This document shows, piece after piece, positions 28,349-37,800 of a DNA stretch of 64,000 nucleotides. Made by a program: the position numbers and the translations under genes. How positions within the stretch are numbered: position 1 is the stretch's first letter; the number at the start of each line of letters is the position of its first letter. This stretch comes from JANQHS01 sp965227315 (lineage in GTDB: Bacteria > Bacteroidota > Bacteroidia > Cytophagales > CCMP332). The notes under the pieces were generated by a model, which worked only from the letters and a program-made list of their open reading frames with translations, ran no database searches and had not been told where the DNA came from. The DNA is taken from positions 1,736,001 to 1,800,000 of the forward strand of contig OZ245737.1 in NCBI GenBank assembly GCA_965227315.1, given 5' to 3'.

Positions 28349-29540
28349 CATAAAAGAAAAAATACTCAGGGAGGCAAGGCAAAACAAGGAATTGACCACC
28401 AAGTGGAGGAGGCATATTCATCAGAATCCCGAATTGTCCTTTGAAGAATATGAGACCGCACAATATGTAGCATCTGCCCTTACGGAAACCGGCGCAAGCG
28501 ACATCCGAAAAATGGCTGATACCGGCCTGGTGATCGACATCAAGGGTTCAGGTCCGGATACCGGAAAAACCATTGCACTTAGGGCCGACATGGACGCGCT
28601 TCCCATCGTTGAAGAAAACGATGTGCCCTATAGATCACAGAACGAGGGAGTGATGCATGCCTGTGGGCATGATGTGCACACTTCTTCCCTGATGGCCACC
28701 TTCAAGATCCTGCACGATCTAAGAAGCGACTGGGGAGGGACTATAAGGTTTATTTTCCAACCCGGAGAAGAGAGAATTCCCGGAGGCGCCTCTCTGATGA
28801 TCAAGGAAGGCGTATTGGAAAACCCCAAACCAAAGTCGATCATCGGCCAGCATGTGATGCCCTTTTTACCAGCAGGCACTGTGGGTTTCAGGTCGGGCCT
28901 TTATATGGCCAGTGCCGATGAAATATACATCCGGGTGATTGGAAAAGGAGGCCACGCGGCTGTTCCTGAGAAGAATATCGACCCGGTGATGATCGCATCA
29001 CAGATCCTTGTTTCCCTTCAACAGGTGGTATCAAGAAAAGCCTCTCCGAAGATTCCAACAGTTCTTTCCTTTGGAAAAGTGATCGCCAACGGTGCCACCA
29101 ATGTGATTCCCGATGAAGTTAACATTGAAGGCACGTTTCGTACCCTGGACGAGGAATGGAGAGAGGAAGCTCATGGTTTGATCAAAAAGGTGGCGGAGGG
29201 CACAGCGGCATCCTTTGGTGGTCAATGTGAAATTGAGGTCAGAAAAGGATTTCCACACCTGAAAAACACACCTGAGCTCACAGAAAGATTAAAAAGTCAG
29301 GCGATTGAATTGCTGGGAGAAGATAATGTCATCGACCTTGACATGTGGATGGCCGGTGAAGATTTTGCCTTCTACTCACAGGTTTCGGATTCATGTTTCT
29401 ATCGGCTGGGAACCGGAAATGAAAGCCTTGGCATAAGCTCCAATGTTCATACACCCACATTCAACATCGATGAATCAGCTCTGGTCACTGGTCCGGCAAT
29501 GATGAGTTGGCTAGCCATCAACGAACTGGCCGCCAGCTAA
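28341..29540 (+). CDS. M20D family amidohydrolase / peptidase
   Basis: The 399-residue metallohydrolase belongs to the amino-acid N-acyl/ hippurate hydrolase group. Motifs are 'RRHIHQNPELSFEEYETA' at about residue 25, 'ALRADMDALPI' (metal-binding Asp), 'HACGHDVHTSSLM' (His/Asp), 'FQPGEERIPGGASLMI' (Glu pair) and 'MAGEDFAFYSQ' (C-terminal Glu). It probably removes acyl groups from amino acids. The start is TTG at 28341 inside the last codons of the SPOR gene; no ATG lies near. It is cytosolic and part of the secA run. Confidence 0.9.
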   Translation: MNSIKEKILREARQNKELTTKWRRHIHQNPELSFEEYETAQYVASALTETGASDIRKMADTGLVIDIKGSGPDTGKTIALRADMDALPIVEENDVPYRSQNEGVMHACGHDVHTSSLMATFKILHDLRSDWGGTIRFIFQPGEERIPGGASLMIKEGVLENPKPKSIIGQHVMPFLPAGTVGFRSGLYMASADEIYIRVIGKGGHAAVPEKNIDPVMIASQILVSLQQVVSRKASPKIPTVLSFGKVIANGATNVIPDEVNIEGTFRTLDEEWREEAHGLIKKVAEGTAASFGGQCEIEVRKGFPHLKNTPELTERLKSQAIELLGEDNVIDLDMWMAGEDFAFYSQVSDSCFYRLGTGNESLGISSNVHTPTFNIDESALVTGPAMMSWLAINELAAS

Positions 29541-29547
29541 AACGATC

Positions 29548-31935
29548 ATGCGCTTCCTGCTTATCCTCTTTCTGACGCTGGTAGGGAAACAAGCCTTTTC
29601 TCAACTCATTACCGTTCGGGATAGCAAAAGCCAGGAGCCCATTCCAGGCGTATTGATCTTTAAAGGACATGACGACCTGCTGGGAAGCACCAATCGTCTG
29701 GGCCAACTTTTTGCCGAGGAATTGAGTGATGATGACACATTGACCTTCAAGCTTTTTGGGTTCAGGGATCATGTCGCTCTTGCGAAAGAGGCCTTTTCAT
29801 CCCCGATTCTGCTGGAGGAAGTCGCAATCGATCTGGATGAGGTGGTTGTTTCGTCTAATCGGTGGTCGGAGGAAATCAAGTATGTGCCACAACAGATCAA
29901 AAGGATTACTCCGGCGGAGATCAAATCCAGGGATCCGATGACGACCGCCGATGCTCTGGCATCCACGGGTCAGGTATTTGTTCAGAAGAGTCAGCTCGGA
30001 GGAGGAAGTCCAATGCTCAGGGGTTTTTCCGCCAATAAGATCCTCCTTTCCATAGACGGGGTCAGGATGAACAATGCCATATATCGCTCTGGGAATATCC
30101 AAAGCATCATCACATTGGATGCAAACAGCCTTGACAATATGGAGGTGGTATATGGACCCGGCTCCGTCATTTACGGAAGTGACGCACTCGGCGGTGTGAT
30201 CGCCATGAATACAAGAAACCCTGAGTACAGCCTGGACTCCAACACCATCATGTACGGGGGTGGATTTTTTCGCTTCTCTTCGGCCAATTTTGAAAAGACC
30301 GTTGGTTTTGATCTGAACATAGGTCGCAAGAAATGGGCATCCTTCACCCAATTGACCTTCAGCGATTTCGAGGATCTGTACTCAGGAGGTCAATGGGATT
30401 CAAGGGATCCAGATTTTGGAAGACGGGAGTTTTATGTGCAAAGATTTTTTGATCGGGATAGCATAGTGAAGACAGAGGACCCAAGACAGCAGATCCCATC
30501 AAGGTACAGACAGGCAAACGTGCTTCAGAAATTCAAGTTCCTTCTTTCTCCCAAAAACAGTTTGGATCTCAATTTTATCTATTCCAACAGCTCGGATATT
30601 CCGAGGTACGACCGGCTAACCCTGATTGAAAACGACGAGCCGGTAAATGCAGAATGGTACTATGGCCCCCAAACCTTTTTCATGAGCTCTATCGGCTTGA
30701 ATCTTGGCAGAGCGAGTTTTTTTGAAAAGTCCAGAATGACGATTGCTTACCAACGGGTGATCGAATCGAGAAATGACAGAAAATACCAAAGCGACTTTCT
30801 AAGGAAAAGAAAGGAAACCGTCGATATCATATCCCTCAATGCAGATTTTCAGGAAAAGCTAAATCACAGACACGAATTCAATTATGGTATCGAAGGGATC
30901 TACAACCGGGTGAGTTCAGAAGCCGAAACCGAAAACATCGTCAATGGGCAAATATCTCCGGCCTCTACCAGATACCCCGATGGAGGAAGCGATTACTATT
31001 CGGCCGCGGCTTATCTCAATTATATCTTCAAAATGTCTCGGGGACTGACCCTGAATTCCGGGGCTCGATTTACCTATGTTGGTTTGGACTCGGAATTCGA
31101 GGATACCACTTTTTACAATTTTCCCTTTAGGGAGATCAGCCTGAGCAACGGCGCCTTCTCAGGTTCGGTGGGCTTAAAAAAGCAATGGGAGAGTAGAAGC
31201 AATGTATACATGAACCTTGGAACCGGATTTCGTGCCCCCAACCTTGATGATGTTGCCAAGGTATTTGATTCCGAACCGGGTAACGTAGTTGTGCCAAATC
31301 CGGATCTGAAACCCGAGTATGTGATCAGCACAGAAATCGGATTCAACAAGGTGTTTACAGAGACCTTCGCCGTAAGGGCGAACATCTTCTATTCCTGGTG
31401 GATCGATGCGATCATCAGAGCGCCCTATTCGATCGATGGGCAGGACTCAATCTTTTACGATGGCGAGTGGAGCGGAGTATTTGCAGAGCAAAACCTTGGC
31501 GAAGCTCAATTGGCCGGAGCCTACGGGCAAATCGAATGGCATCCTTTTTCATGGGGAAGGATCATATCGACTTTAACCTATACCTGGGGTGAGACCAGGA
31601 ATGGAATGCCACTCAGGCATGTGCCTCCGGTTTTTGGAAAAACCACCTTCCAGGTCAATCGGGGGCCATGGGTCACAAGGCTGGATTTTGATTATAGCGG
31701 AGGAATTGCTTTTGAAGACCTGGCCCCTAGCGAGAAGGCCAAGACCAATGTCTATTCCTCGGAGGGGGCGTTATCTTGGTGGATCATGAGCCTTTCTGTG
31801 GCCAGGAAGATCCAAAACAAAGCAGATATACAGCTCATAGCTGAGAATCTTTTGGATCGCCATTACAGACCCTATTCTTCGGGAATATCGGCACCGGGGT
31901 TGAATATCCGTCTTTCCGCCCGCATATATTTCTGA
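29548..31935 (+). CDS. TonB-dependent outer-membrane receptor
   Basis: The 795-residue product has a signal peptide (MRFLLILFLTLVGKQAFSQ) and a CarboxypepD_reg-like Ig domain (about 20-100, 'ITVRDSKSQEPIPGVLIF'). The plug follows (about 120-240; 'PMLRGFSANKILLSIDGVRMNNAIY' and 'VVYGPGSVIYGSDALGGVI') and then a 22-strand barrel ending in Phe. The C-terminal half contains 'FRAPNLDD...PNPDLKPEYV', as in haem/haemoglobin receptors (FRAP/NPNL boxes). Haem or vitamin B12-type ligands are therefore possible, but the specificity is not proven. There is no SusD partner. It is followed by a PQQ-type dehydrogenase. Confidence 0.92.
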   Translation: MRFLLILFLTLVGKQAFSQLITVRDSKSQEPIPGVLIFKGHDDLLGSTNRLGQLFAEELSDDDTLTFKLFGFRDHVALAKEAFSSPILLEEVAIDLDEVVVSSNRWSEEIKYVPQQIKRITPAEIKSRDPMTTADALASTGQVFVQKSQLGGGSPMLRGFSANKILLSIDGVRMNNAIYRSGNIQSIITLDANSLDNMEVVYGPGSVIYGSDALGGVIAMNTRNPEYSLDSNTIMYGGGFFRFSSANFEKTVGFDLNIGRKKWASFTQLTFSDFEDLYSGGQWDSRDPDFGRREFYVQRFFDRDSIVKTEDPRQQIPSRYRQANVLQKFKFLLSPKNSLDLNFIYSNSSDIPRYDRLTLIENDEPVNAEWYYGPQTFFMSSIGLNLGRASFFEKSRMTIAYQRVIESRNDRKYQSDFLRKRKETVDIISLNADFQEKLNHRHEFNYGIEGIYNRVSSEAETENIVNGQISPASTRYPDGGSDYYSAAAYLNYIFKMSRGLTLNSGARFTYVGLDSEFEDTTFYNFPFREISLSNGAFSGSVGLKKQWESRSNVYMNLGTGFRAPNLDDVAKVFDSEPGNVVVPNPDLKPEYVISTEIGFNKVFTETFAVRANIFYSWWIDAIIRAPYSIDGQDSIFYDGEWSGVFAEQNLGEAQLAGAYGQIEWHPFSWGRIISTLTYTWGETRNGMPLRHVPPVFGKTTFQVNRGPWVTRLDFDYSGGIAFEDLAPSEKAKTNVYSSEGALSWWIMSLSVARKIQNKADIQLIAENLLDRHYRPYSSGISAPGLNIRLSARIYF

Positions 31936-31980
31936 CAAGCATTCGAGATGCAAATCTCTGTTCTTATTTTAGAACAGCAT

Positions 31981-33102
31981 ATGAAGAAGTACCTCATCAT
32001 CGCATCATTTCTGTTGAGTGGCCTGAGTTGCAGCGCGAAGGAGAATCTTTCAAGTGGAAATGAGGACGAGTTTGCTTATCTGAGTTTACCTGAAGGTTTC
32101 GTCATGAACCTCTTTGCTGAAGTTCCCAAGGCGAGATCCTTGTGCAAGTCTCCTGCCGGGACGATCTATGTTGGAAGTCGTAGTGGCGATAAGGTGCATG
32201 CGCTAAGGGACAAGGATGGGGATGGTGTTGCAGAGGAAAAGTATGTGGTCGCCGAAGGCCTGAAGCAAAGCCCAAATGGTGTGGCTTTCAAAGATGGTGA
32301 TCTTTATATCGCTGAGATCAACCGGATCCTTGTGATCAGGGATATCGAATCGAATTTGGGAAATCCACCAGAGCCAGAGGTATTCTTCAATGACTACCCA
32401 AATAAATCTCATCATGGCTGGAAATATATCGCCTTTGGACCCGATGGTTGGCTATATGTTCCTGTTGGCGCTCCCTGCAATATCTGTCTGGAATCCAATC
32501 CTGTATTCGCCAGCATCACCAGGCTCAGTCCGGATGGAAAAACTATGGAAGTGTATTCTTCAGGAGTACGAAACACGGTAGGGTTCACCTGGCATCCGGA
32601 AACGGGTGATCTATGGTTTACCGACAACGGCCGGGACCACCTGGGAGACAACCAGCCACCCGATGAATTGAACAGGGCCAGCCGTAAAGGACAACATTTC
32701 GGCTATCCCTTCTGCCATGGTGGCACCATCTCAGATCCCGAATTCGGCGATCGGAGAGCATGTTCCGAATTTCAAAAGCCAGCACAAAACCTCGGGCCGC
32801 ATGTTGCTGCACTAGGCCTTAAATTTTGCGAGTCCGACAATTTTCCGAAGGAATACAGCGGTGATCTGTTCATTGCCGAGCATGGATCCTGGAACCGAAC
32901 AGATCCTATCGGTTATCGGATCACGCGGGTGCAACTGGAAGGAAGCAAAGCGGTCAGCTACTCTGATTTTATCACAGGTTGGCTGGATGAAGACGGGCAG
33001 GTATCCGGTAGGCCTGTTGATGTTCTTTTCCAGGATGACGGCTCCATGCTCATCTCCGATGACTATGGAGGAAAAATATATAGGGTGAGATACGATCCAT
33101 GA
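31981..33102 (+). CDS. PQQ-dependent sugar dehydrogenase-like lipoprotein
   Basis: The frame opens at 31948 but the ATG at 31981 gives a proper lipoprotein signal, 'MKKYLIIASFLLSGLSCSAK', with lipobox GLSC. The 373-residue product is a six-bladed propeller of the soluble glucose/sorbosone dehydrogenase group ('AYLSLPEGFVMNLFAEVPKARSL', 'GVAFKDGDLYIAEINRI', 'WHPETGDLWFTDNGRDHLGDN', 'GDLFIAEHGSWNR', 'GSMLISDDYGGKIYRVRY'). It probably oxidises a sugar or aldehyde in the periplasm or at the outer membrane with PQQ or as a PQQ-free relative. The adjacent TonB receptor could supply PQQ or haem (inference). Confidence 0.88.
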   Translation: MKKYLIIASFLLSGLSCSAKENLSSGNEDEFAYLSLPEGFVMNLFAEVPKARSLCKSPAGTIYVGSRSGDKVHALRDKDGDGVAEEKYVVAEGLKQSPNGVAFKDGDLYIAEINRILVIRDIESNLGNPPEPEVFFNDYPNKSHHGWKYIAFGPDGWLYVPVGAPCNICLESNPVFASITRLSPDGKTMEVYSSGVRNTVGFTWHPETGDLWFTDNGRDHLGDNQPPDELNRASRKGQHFGYPFCHGGTISDPEFGDRRACSEFQKPAQNLGPHVAALGLKFCESDNFPKEYSGDLFIAEHGSWNRTDPIGYRITRVQLEGSKAVSYSDFITGWLDEDGQVSGRPVDVLFQDDGSMLISDDYGGKIYRVRYDP

Positions 33103-33416
33103 GAATAGAGCTACCGGAAATATTGGTTCGATTAAAAAAACTCCCCTGGGAGTTGGCTTTCTGGTTGGGATCATTGCTGTTCATCTATTTCACAACCGGC
33201 CCTGTTCATGAAGCCCATTTTACCCTCTGCCCAATCGGTATGCTGGGAATAGGTTTTTGTCCAGGATGCGGACTAGGCCATTCCATCGGGGAGATATTCA
33301 GAGGAGAGTTTTTGAACTCGTTTTATGCTCACCCTTTGGGCTTTTTTGCACTTGGGGTTATTCTTCACAGGATCTTTACCTTAACCAAACACCAAATCAA
33401 ATATTATGGACAATGA
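33099..33416 (+). CDS. DUF2752 family membrane protein
   Basis: The 105-residue product has three transmembrane segments and the family hallmark 'GFCPGCGLGHSIGEIFRGEF' (CxxCG, about residue 51-70). A first Cys is in 'LCPIGM'. The function is unknown. The start overlaps the stop of the dehydrogenase gene (ATGA, 33099-33102), and its own end overlaps the TM2 gene by 11 bp. DUF2752 genes are often paired with TM2-domain genes in Bacteroidota, as here. Confidence 0.88.
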   Translation: MRIELPEILVRLKKLPWELAFWLGSLLFIYFTTGPVHEAHFTLCPIGMLGIGFCPGCGLGHSIGEIFRGEFLNSFYAHPLGFFALGVILHRIFTLTKHQIKYYGQ

Positions 33417-33756
33417 GACTATTTCGATGTTTCCCGGATTGGAGATCGAGGAACTCAATTATGTAGGAAGCATCATCAAGGATTTTCCCCCGGACAAGAA
33501 AAAAGCCTTCGCCACCCTATACCTTGCTAAAAGAAAAGATGCCCAAATGATCCTCATCCTGACCCTGATCGGTTTCCTTGGATTTGCGGGCCTTCAACGC
33601 TTTATCGTCAATCAGGTGGGCCTGGGAATTCTCTATTTCTTTACTGCCGGACTTTGTCTGATCGGAACGATAGTGGATCTGGTTAACTACCGAAGTCTGA
33701 CTTTCGAGTTCAACAGAAAAATGGCGGAAGAGACCCTGACAATTGTGAATATGTAA
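33406..33756 (+). CDS. TM2 domain-containing protein
   Basis: The 116-residue product has a soluble N-terminal third, then two hydrophobic helices joined by a short turn ('LILTLIGFLGFAGLQRFIVNQVGLGILYFFTAGLCLIGTIVDLV'), the TM2 fold, with the typical 'G..RFI' and 'DLV' elements. The function is unknown. It overlaps DUF2752 by 11 bp. It is the last gene of the secA-led run; a terminator follows eight bases after the stop. Confidence 0.88.
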   Translation: MDNETISMFPGLEIEELNYVGSIIKDFPPDKKKAFATLYLAKRKDAQMILILTLIGFLGFAGLQRFIVNQVGLGILYFFTAGLCLIGTIVDLVNYRSLTFEFNRKMAEETLTIVNM

Positions 33757-33764
33757 ACAAAAAA

Positions 33765-33784
33765 GCCACCTTTCGGTGGCTTTT
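33765..33784. terminator. Bidirectional intrinsic terminator
   Basis: GCCACC (33765-33770), loop TTTC, GGTGGC (33775-33780), flanked by six A on the left and four T on the right. It serves the TM2 gene (plus) and porP/sprF (minus, stop at 33793). Confidence 0.85.
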
Positions 33785-33792
33785 GAAGTCTT

Positions 33793-34827
33793 TTAGAATT
33801 TCGGACAAGGAATGGATCTCTTGCTTCGAGGGGGTTTTCGGTATTTGGGGTTGATCTGATACTCAAACTCATAGATCACCGAAAGCTCATGAGCACCACC
33901 GGTATTCAAAACATTCAGCCTTGAAATGGTGATATCATACGAGTAAGCCATACTCAGGCCTTTCCAGTGAAATCCGGCTAGAAAGACAAGCGCATCATGA
34001 TTGGTGATGGTGATATTATCTTCAACCGTGAAGATCGGAAGGCCCCTGTACCAGGAACCTAAGACCAACCACTCGTAGGAAAAGTATGCACCTAAATCAA
34101 GCTGGTTGAAATTGCCCTGGTGCTTGAAATTAAAAGTCGGGCTGAAGTATGAGGTTCTGGCATCACCCCTGTACCTTCCTCCGGGATACAATGGGAATTG
34201 GTATCCACCATGAACCGAAAGGTAAACAGGCAGATTGCCCTCTTCTCCGGTGATCAAACTCTGATTAGGCCTGTTCAAATGCTTGAAGGTGGTACCGATC
34301 CAGGCTTTCTCGGTAAACCAAAGGAAACCGGCTGAAACATCGAAGAAGTTCTTGGTATTGAAAGGAATTGGCTGGGAGGTAGATCCGGCTATTGTCCCAT
34401 TGTCATTCAACTGATCTCTGAAGGTCAAAGCCCCCTGGTCGATAGAAAGCCAGGAATATCCGACCTGAAGACCAGTCCTCATTGCCCACTTCTTGTTCAG
34501 ATTCATTTGATAAGCATACATTCCCGCCACATAGTTGCTGGCGAGAGAGGCAGAACCAGCGGCATCCCGCGTGAACATTACCCCCGCCCCGCTTTTCAAA
34601 TGGGGCAGATTATGATCTGCAGCCACAACATAGGTTCTATACCTCGCAGCATTCGAAGGCCATTGAAGCCTTGCTGTTGCATTGACCCTGGCCATTTCCG
34701 TGTTCCCGGCAAAAGCGGGGTTCAAAAAGGTCTGGGCCGCATAGTATTGTGAGATCTGGAAATCCTGCGCCATTCCGGCAAAGCAGGCTCCAACGATCAA
34801 TAATGCAAGAAGCGATATCCTTTTCAT
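33793..34827 (-). CDS. PorP/SprF family type IX secretion system membrane protein
   Basis: The 344-residue product has a signal peptide (MKRISLLALLIVGACFAGMAQ) and the family opening 'DFQISQYYAAQTFLNPAFAGN'. The body is the PorP/SprF beta-barrel pattern ('HNLPHLKSGAGVMFTRDAAG', 'AMRTGLQVGYSWLSIDQG', 'GLSMAYSYDITISRL'). Members sit in the outer membrane and are needed for export or anchoring of one large partner encoded next door, as SprF is for SprB. Here the 14-kb adhesin gene lies 16 bp upstream on the same strand, which makes it the obvious partner. Confidence 0.93.
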   Translation of the reverse strand: MKRISLLALLIVGACFAGMAQDFQISQYYAAQTFLNPAFAGNTEMARVNATARLQWPSNAARYRTYVVAADHNLPHLKSGAGVMFTRDAAGSASLASNYVAGMYAYQMNLNKKWAMRTGLQVGYSWLSIDQGALTFRDQLNDNGTIAGSTSQPIPFNTKNFFDVSAGFLWFTEKAWIGTTFKHLNRPNQSLITGEEGNLPVYLSVHGGYQFPLYPGGRYRGDARTSYFSPTFNFKHQGNFNQLDLGAYFSYEWLVLGSWYRGLPIFTVEDNITITNHDALVFLAGFHWKGLSMAYSYDITISRLNVLNTGGAHELSVIYEFEYQINPKYRKPPRSKRSIPCPKF

Positions 34828-34843
34828 GCTTTAATTCTTTTGC

Positions 34844-37800
34844 TTATCTGAGGAGTGTCACGTCCCCGATTAATGTTTCTTCCGATCCATCGGTAAATTT
34901 CACATCAACACGATAGATGTATACACTCTGCGTGGCCAACCTGCCATTCACATATCCATCCCAACCTATGTTCACATCCTGCGATTCAAAGATCACCTCA
35001 CCCCAGCGATTGAAGATCTGGAATTCCAGCGACTTGACCGGTTTATTTGGAACCGGATAGAACACAGTATTGATCAGCTGCCCTGTAGCTGAGGAAATAT
35101 CTCCGCCATTAGGCCCTTCCGGATTCGGAACAAATACGTTCGGAACAAAGATGTTCGCCGTTGGCTTGACGACCATAGGCCTCGAGGTCGTATCCGTACA
35201 GCCTTCATCAGTGTATGCGATCAGGAACACTTCGTATTCGCCCTCTCGTTCGAAAGTATGCTCCGGATTGACCGCCGAAGAGATGGTTCCATCACCGAAG
35301 TCCCACTTCAGGCTGTCAAAATACAAGCTGAAGTTGTTGAAATTCACCTTGTTGTTCGGGGCAAATACCGTATCAAACGATGTTGTAAATGCCGCAGCCG
35401 GCTCTGGATAGACGATCGCAATAACCTGTTGCGTAACAGAATCCTTGAATCCACCAATTCCAGTTACTATGAGAGTCACTCCAATAAATGATGGAGCTCC
35501 CTGTGCACCGGGAGTATAGAAAGACCTCGTAACGGAATCAGAGAAGTAGGTCTGACCATCGGTGAATCTCCACTCATAGGTAAATCCAAACTGTGAGTTA
35601 TTGGTAAAGGTATAGGTGAATGGAGCACAACCCACCGCTGTATCGCCAGGCAATGATGCAATTGGTAATTCCGGAATGATCTCTACAATATCGGCGAAGG
35701 AGTCCACGCAGCCATTGACCGAGGTCGCTGTCAATACGACTTCGAACTGACCCCAGGTGTTATAGGTATAATCTGGTGGATCGGTTGCGGTGGAAGCACC
35801 AAGGCCATCTCCAAAGTCCCAGAAATAGGTCATCTGGTTCTTGTTGGCTGTGGTATTGGTAAAGCTTACAGGATCGATCGGCCAGTTCTGAACCTGCGGG
35901 TTTGCTGTAAACCCTGGTATCGGCAATGGATGAACCACGATCGGATAGATGATCGTATCACGACAAGCGAACTGGTTCTCAACTACATGCCAGACATTGT
36001 ACGTCAGGTCTGTGAGTCCTTGATTCTGGAAGACATGGCTAACCGTAGGATTACCAGGCTGCAGGTCTGTTCCATCATTTTCAAAGTCCCAATATCTCGT
36101 TACTGCCGGGCCGGTACTCTCGAAGGTGATCTCAAGAGGAGCACAACCCGAATCAGCCGAAGCATTCAGATAACCCGTTATGGACGGCCTTACGGATATG
36201 GTCTGCACAACCGAGTCCGTACATCCTATCGGAGACACAGCCGTAGTCACGATCAGGGTAACATCATAGTTCATGACGTTCAGGGTGTCAAGACTGTTGT
36301 ACTGATGCACCGGATTTTGAGCGGTGGAGGTATCTCCATCCCCGAACTTCCAGAAGTAACTGTAGGTATTCGGTGGTGTAGTAGTATCGGTAAATGTAAA
36401 TACCGGATCCCCGCAGGCACCGTCGTCCACATAGGTGAATCCCGCAAAGACCTCAGGAGCAACGTCCACGGTCACTATACCGGTCACGTTCGGATGTGCG
36501 CTGTCTACCGCACAAAGATTCTGGGTACCTGCATCGATCACACTGAAGATCTTGTACTCGGTGGTTGTCGCAGGTCTGACCTTCAGGAAGTACGGACTGC
36601 TGTTTATAGTGAACGGCTGAGAAATGAAGGTGCCGTCAGTATATGTCACCGTCCAGGGGCCATTTCCTGTCATTACAAATGCCAACTCGGCCGAATCACC
36701 AAGGCAGATGGTTGTATCTCCCGAAAGATCCGCAGTTGGAAGAGCTTCCTGCAGCAATGTCATAGAATCCAACAACTGTGCGGGGCTACATGCCGGAACA
36801 TTGGCGTCGAGTACGGAATGCAACCAGTACATAACCGGTGTTCCCAATGGCGGGAATACCTGAACAGTATCTCCTGAGTTGAAGTTTGAGCGCTGATAAC
36901 TGTTGCCAAGGTCATCCCGAATTTCGACCTCGAACGGACCGTTTCCTGATAACAATACCTGTAGCGCTGCGGTATCTTCCTCGCAGAAGTTCGCTGAGTT
37001 ACCAAAGATCCCATTGATCCGGATCTGAGCTGTGGGCAATGGGAAAACAGTGACAGTCGCTTCCGTGCTATCAGATGGTGCAAAAGAGGATTCCGTACAT
37101 CCGTTTCCATCGGTAACCTCCACCAAACTGTAGGTAGTCGTGAAGTCCGGAGAAACGGGCACTAAGAATGTAGACAAACTGGTAAACGTATCAACATTCA
37201 CGAACCCGGCCAGGTATCTGATATCCCATGGTGCCGTACCTGTCAATTCAAATGTCAATGTCGTAGAGCTGCCAAAGCAGATCGAATCATCATCCTGAAT
37301 TGTTGCTGTTGGTTTGGGATGAACCAGGATATCAGCTCCGGTTCCGGGAACCAGATCGCAGAAAGGATCGATCGAATACCTGGCGAATCCTACCGTGTAA
37401 TTGTTCATTCCAAGTTGAAGATCGGGTGCCGCATATAGGGTACCGGTGACGATTCCAAAGACCGTATCCGACGGCAAACCATTTCTAAGGATCTCAACAT
37501 CGAATATTCCTTGTGCAGGTCCATTGGCATCGGTGAAAGTGAACTCAAGGAATCCGGCACCGAAGGTTCCATCACAAATGGTATCCGAGCCTGATATGTC
37601 CACGGTAACCGTGGGGAAGATATTCACAATTGCCTGCCCAACAGTAAACAATGGCTCACATTCCGTGGTCTCATCGATCAATGAATCGAGGAAATAGGTC
37701 TGAATTCCGGTTTGCGTATATGGAATCAATACTTGGTCTGTCGGGAATTGAAGTCCTGTGAATACATATGGAACTCCATTTCCATCCACAATCCTGACCG

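Noticed and set aside
35930..36877. Long open frame (315 codons) on the plus strand inside the giant gene
   Set aside because: It and many others (for example 40319-41131) lie opposite the repeats of the giant gene, have no family features and arise from its repetitive codon usage. The repeats even give identical shadow frames 852 bp apart.
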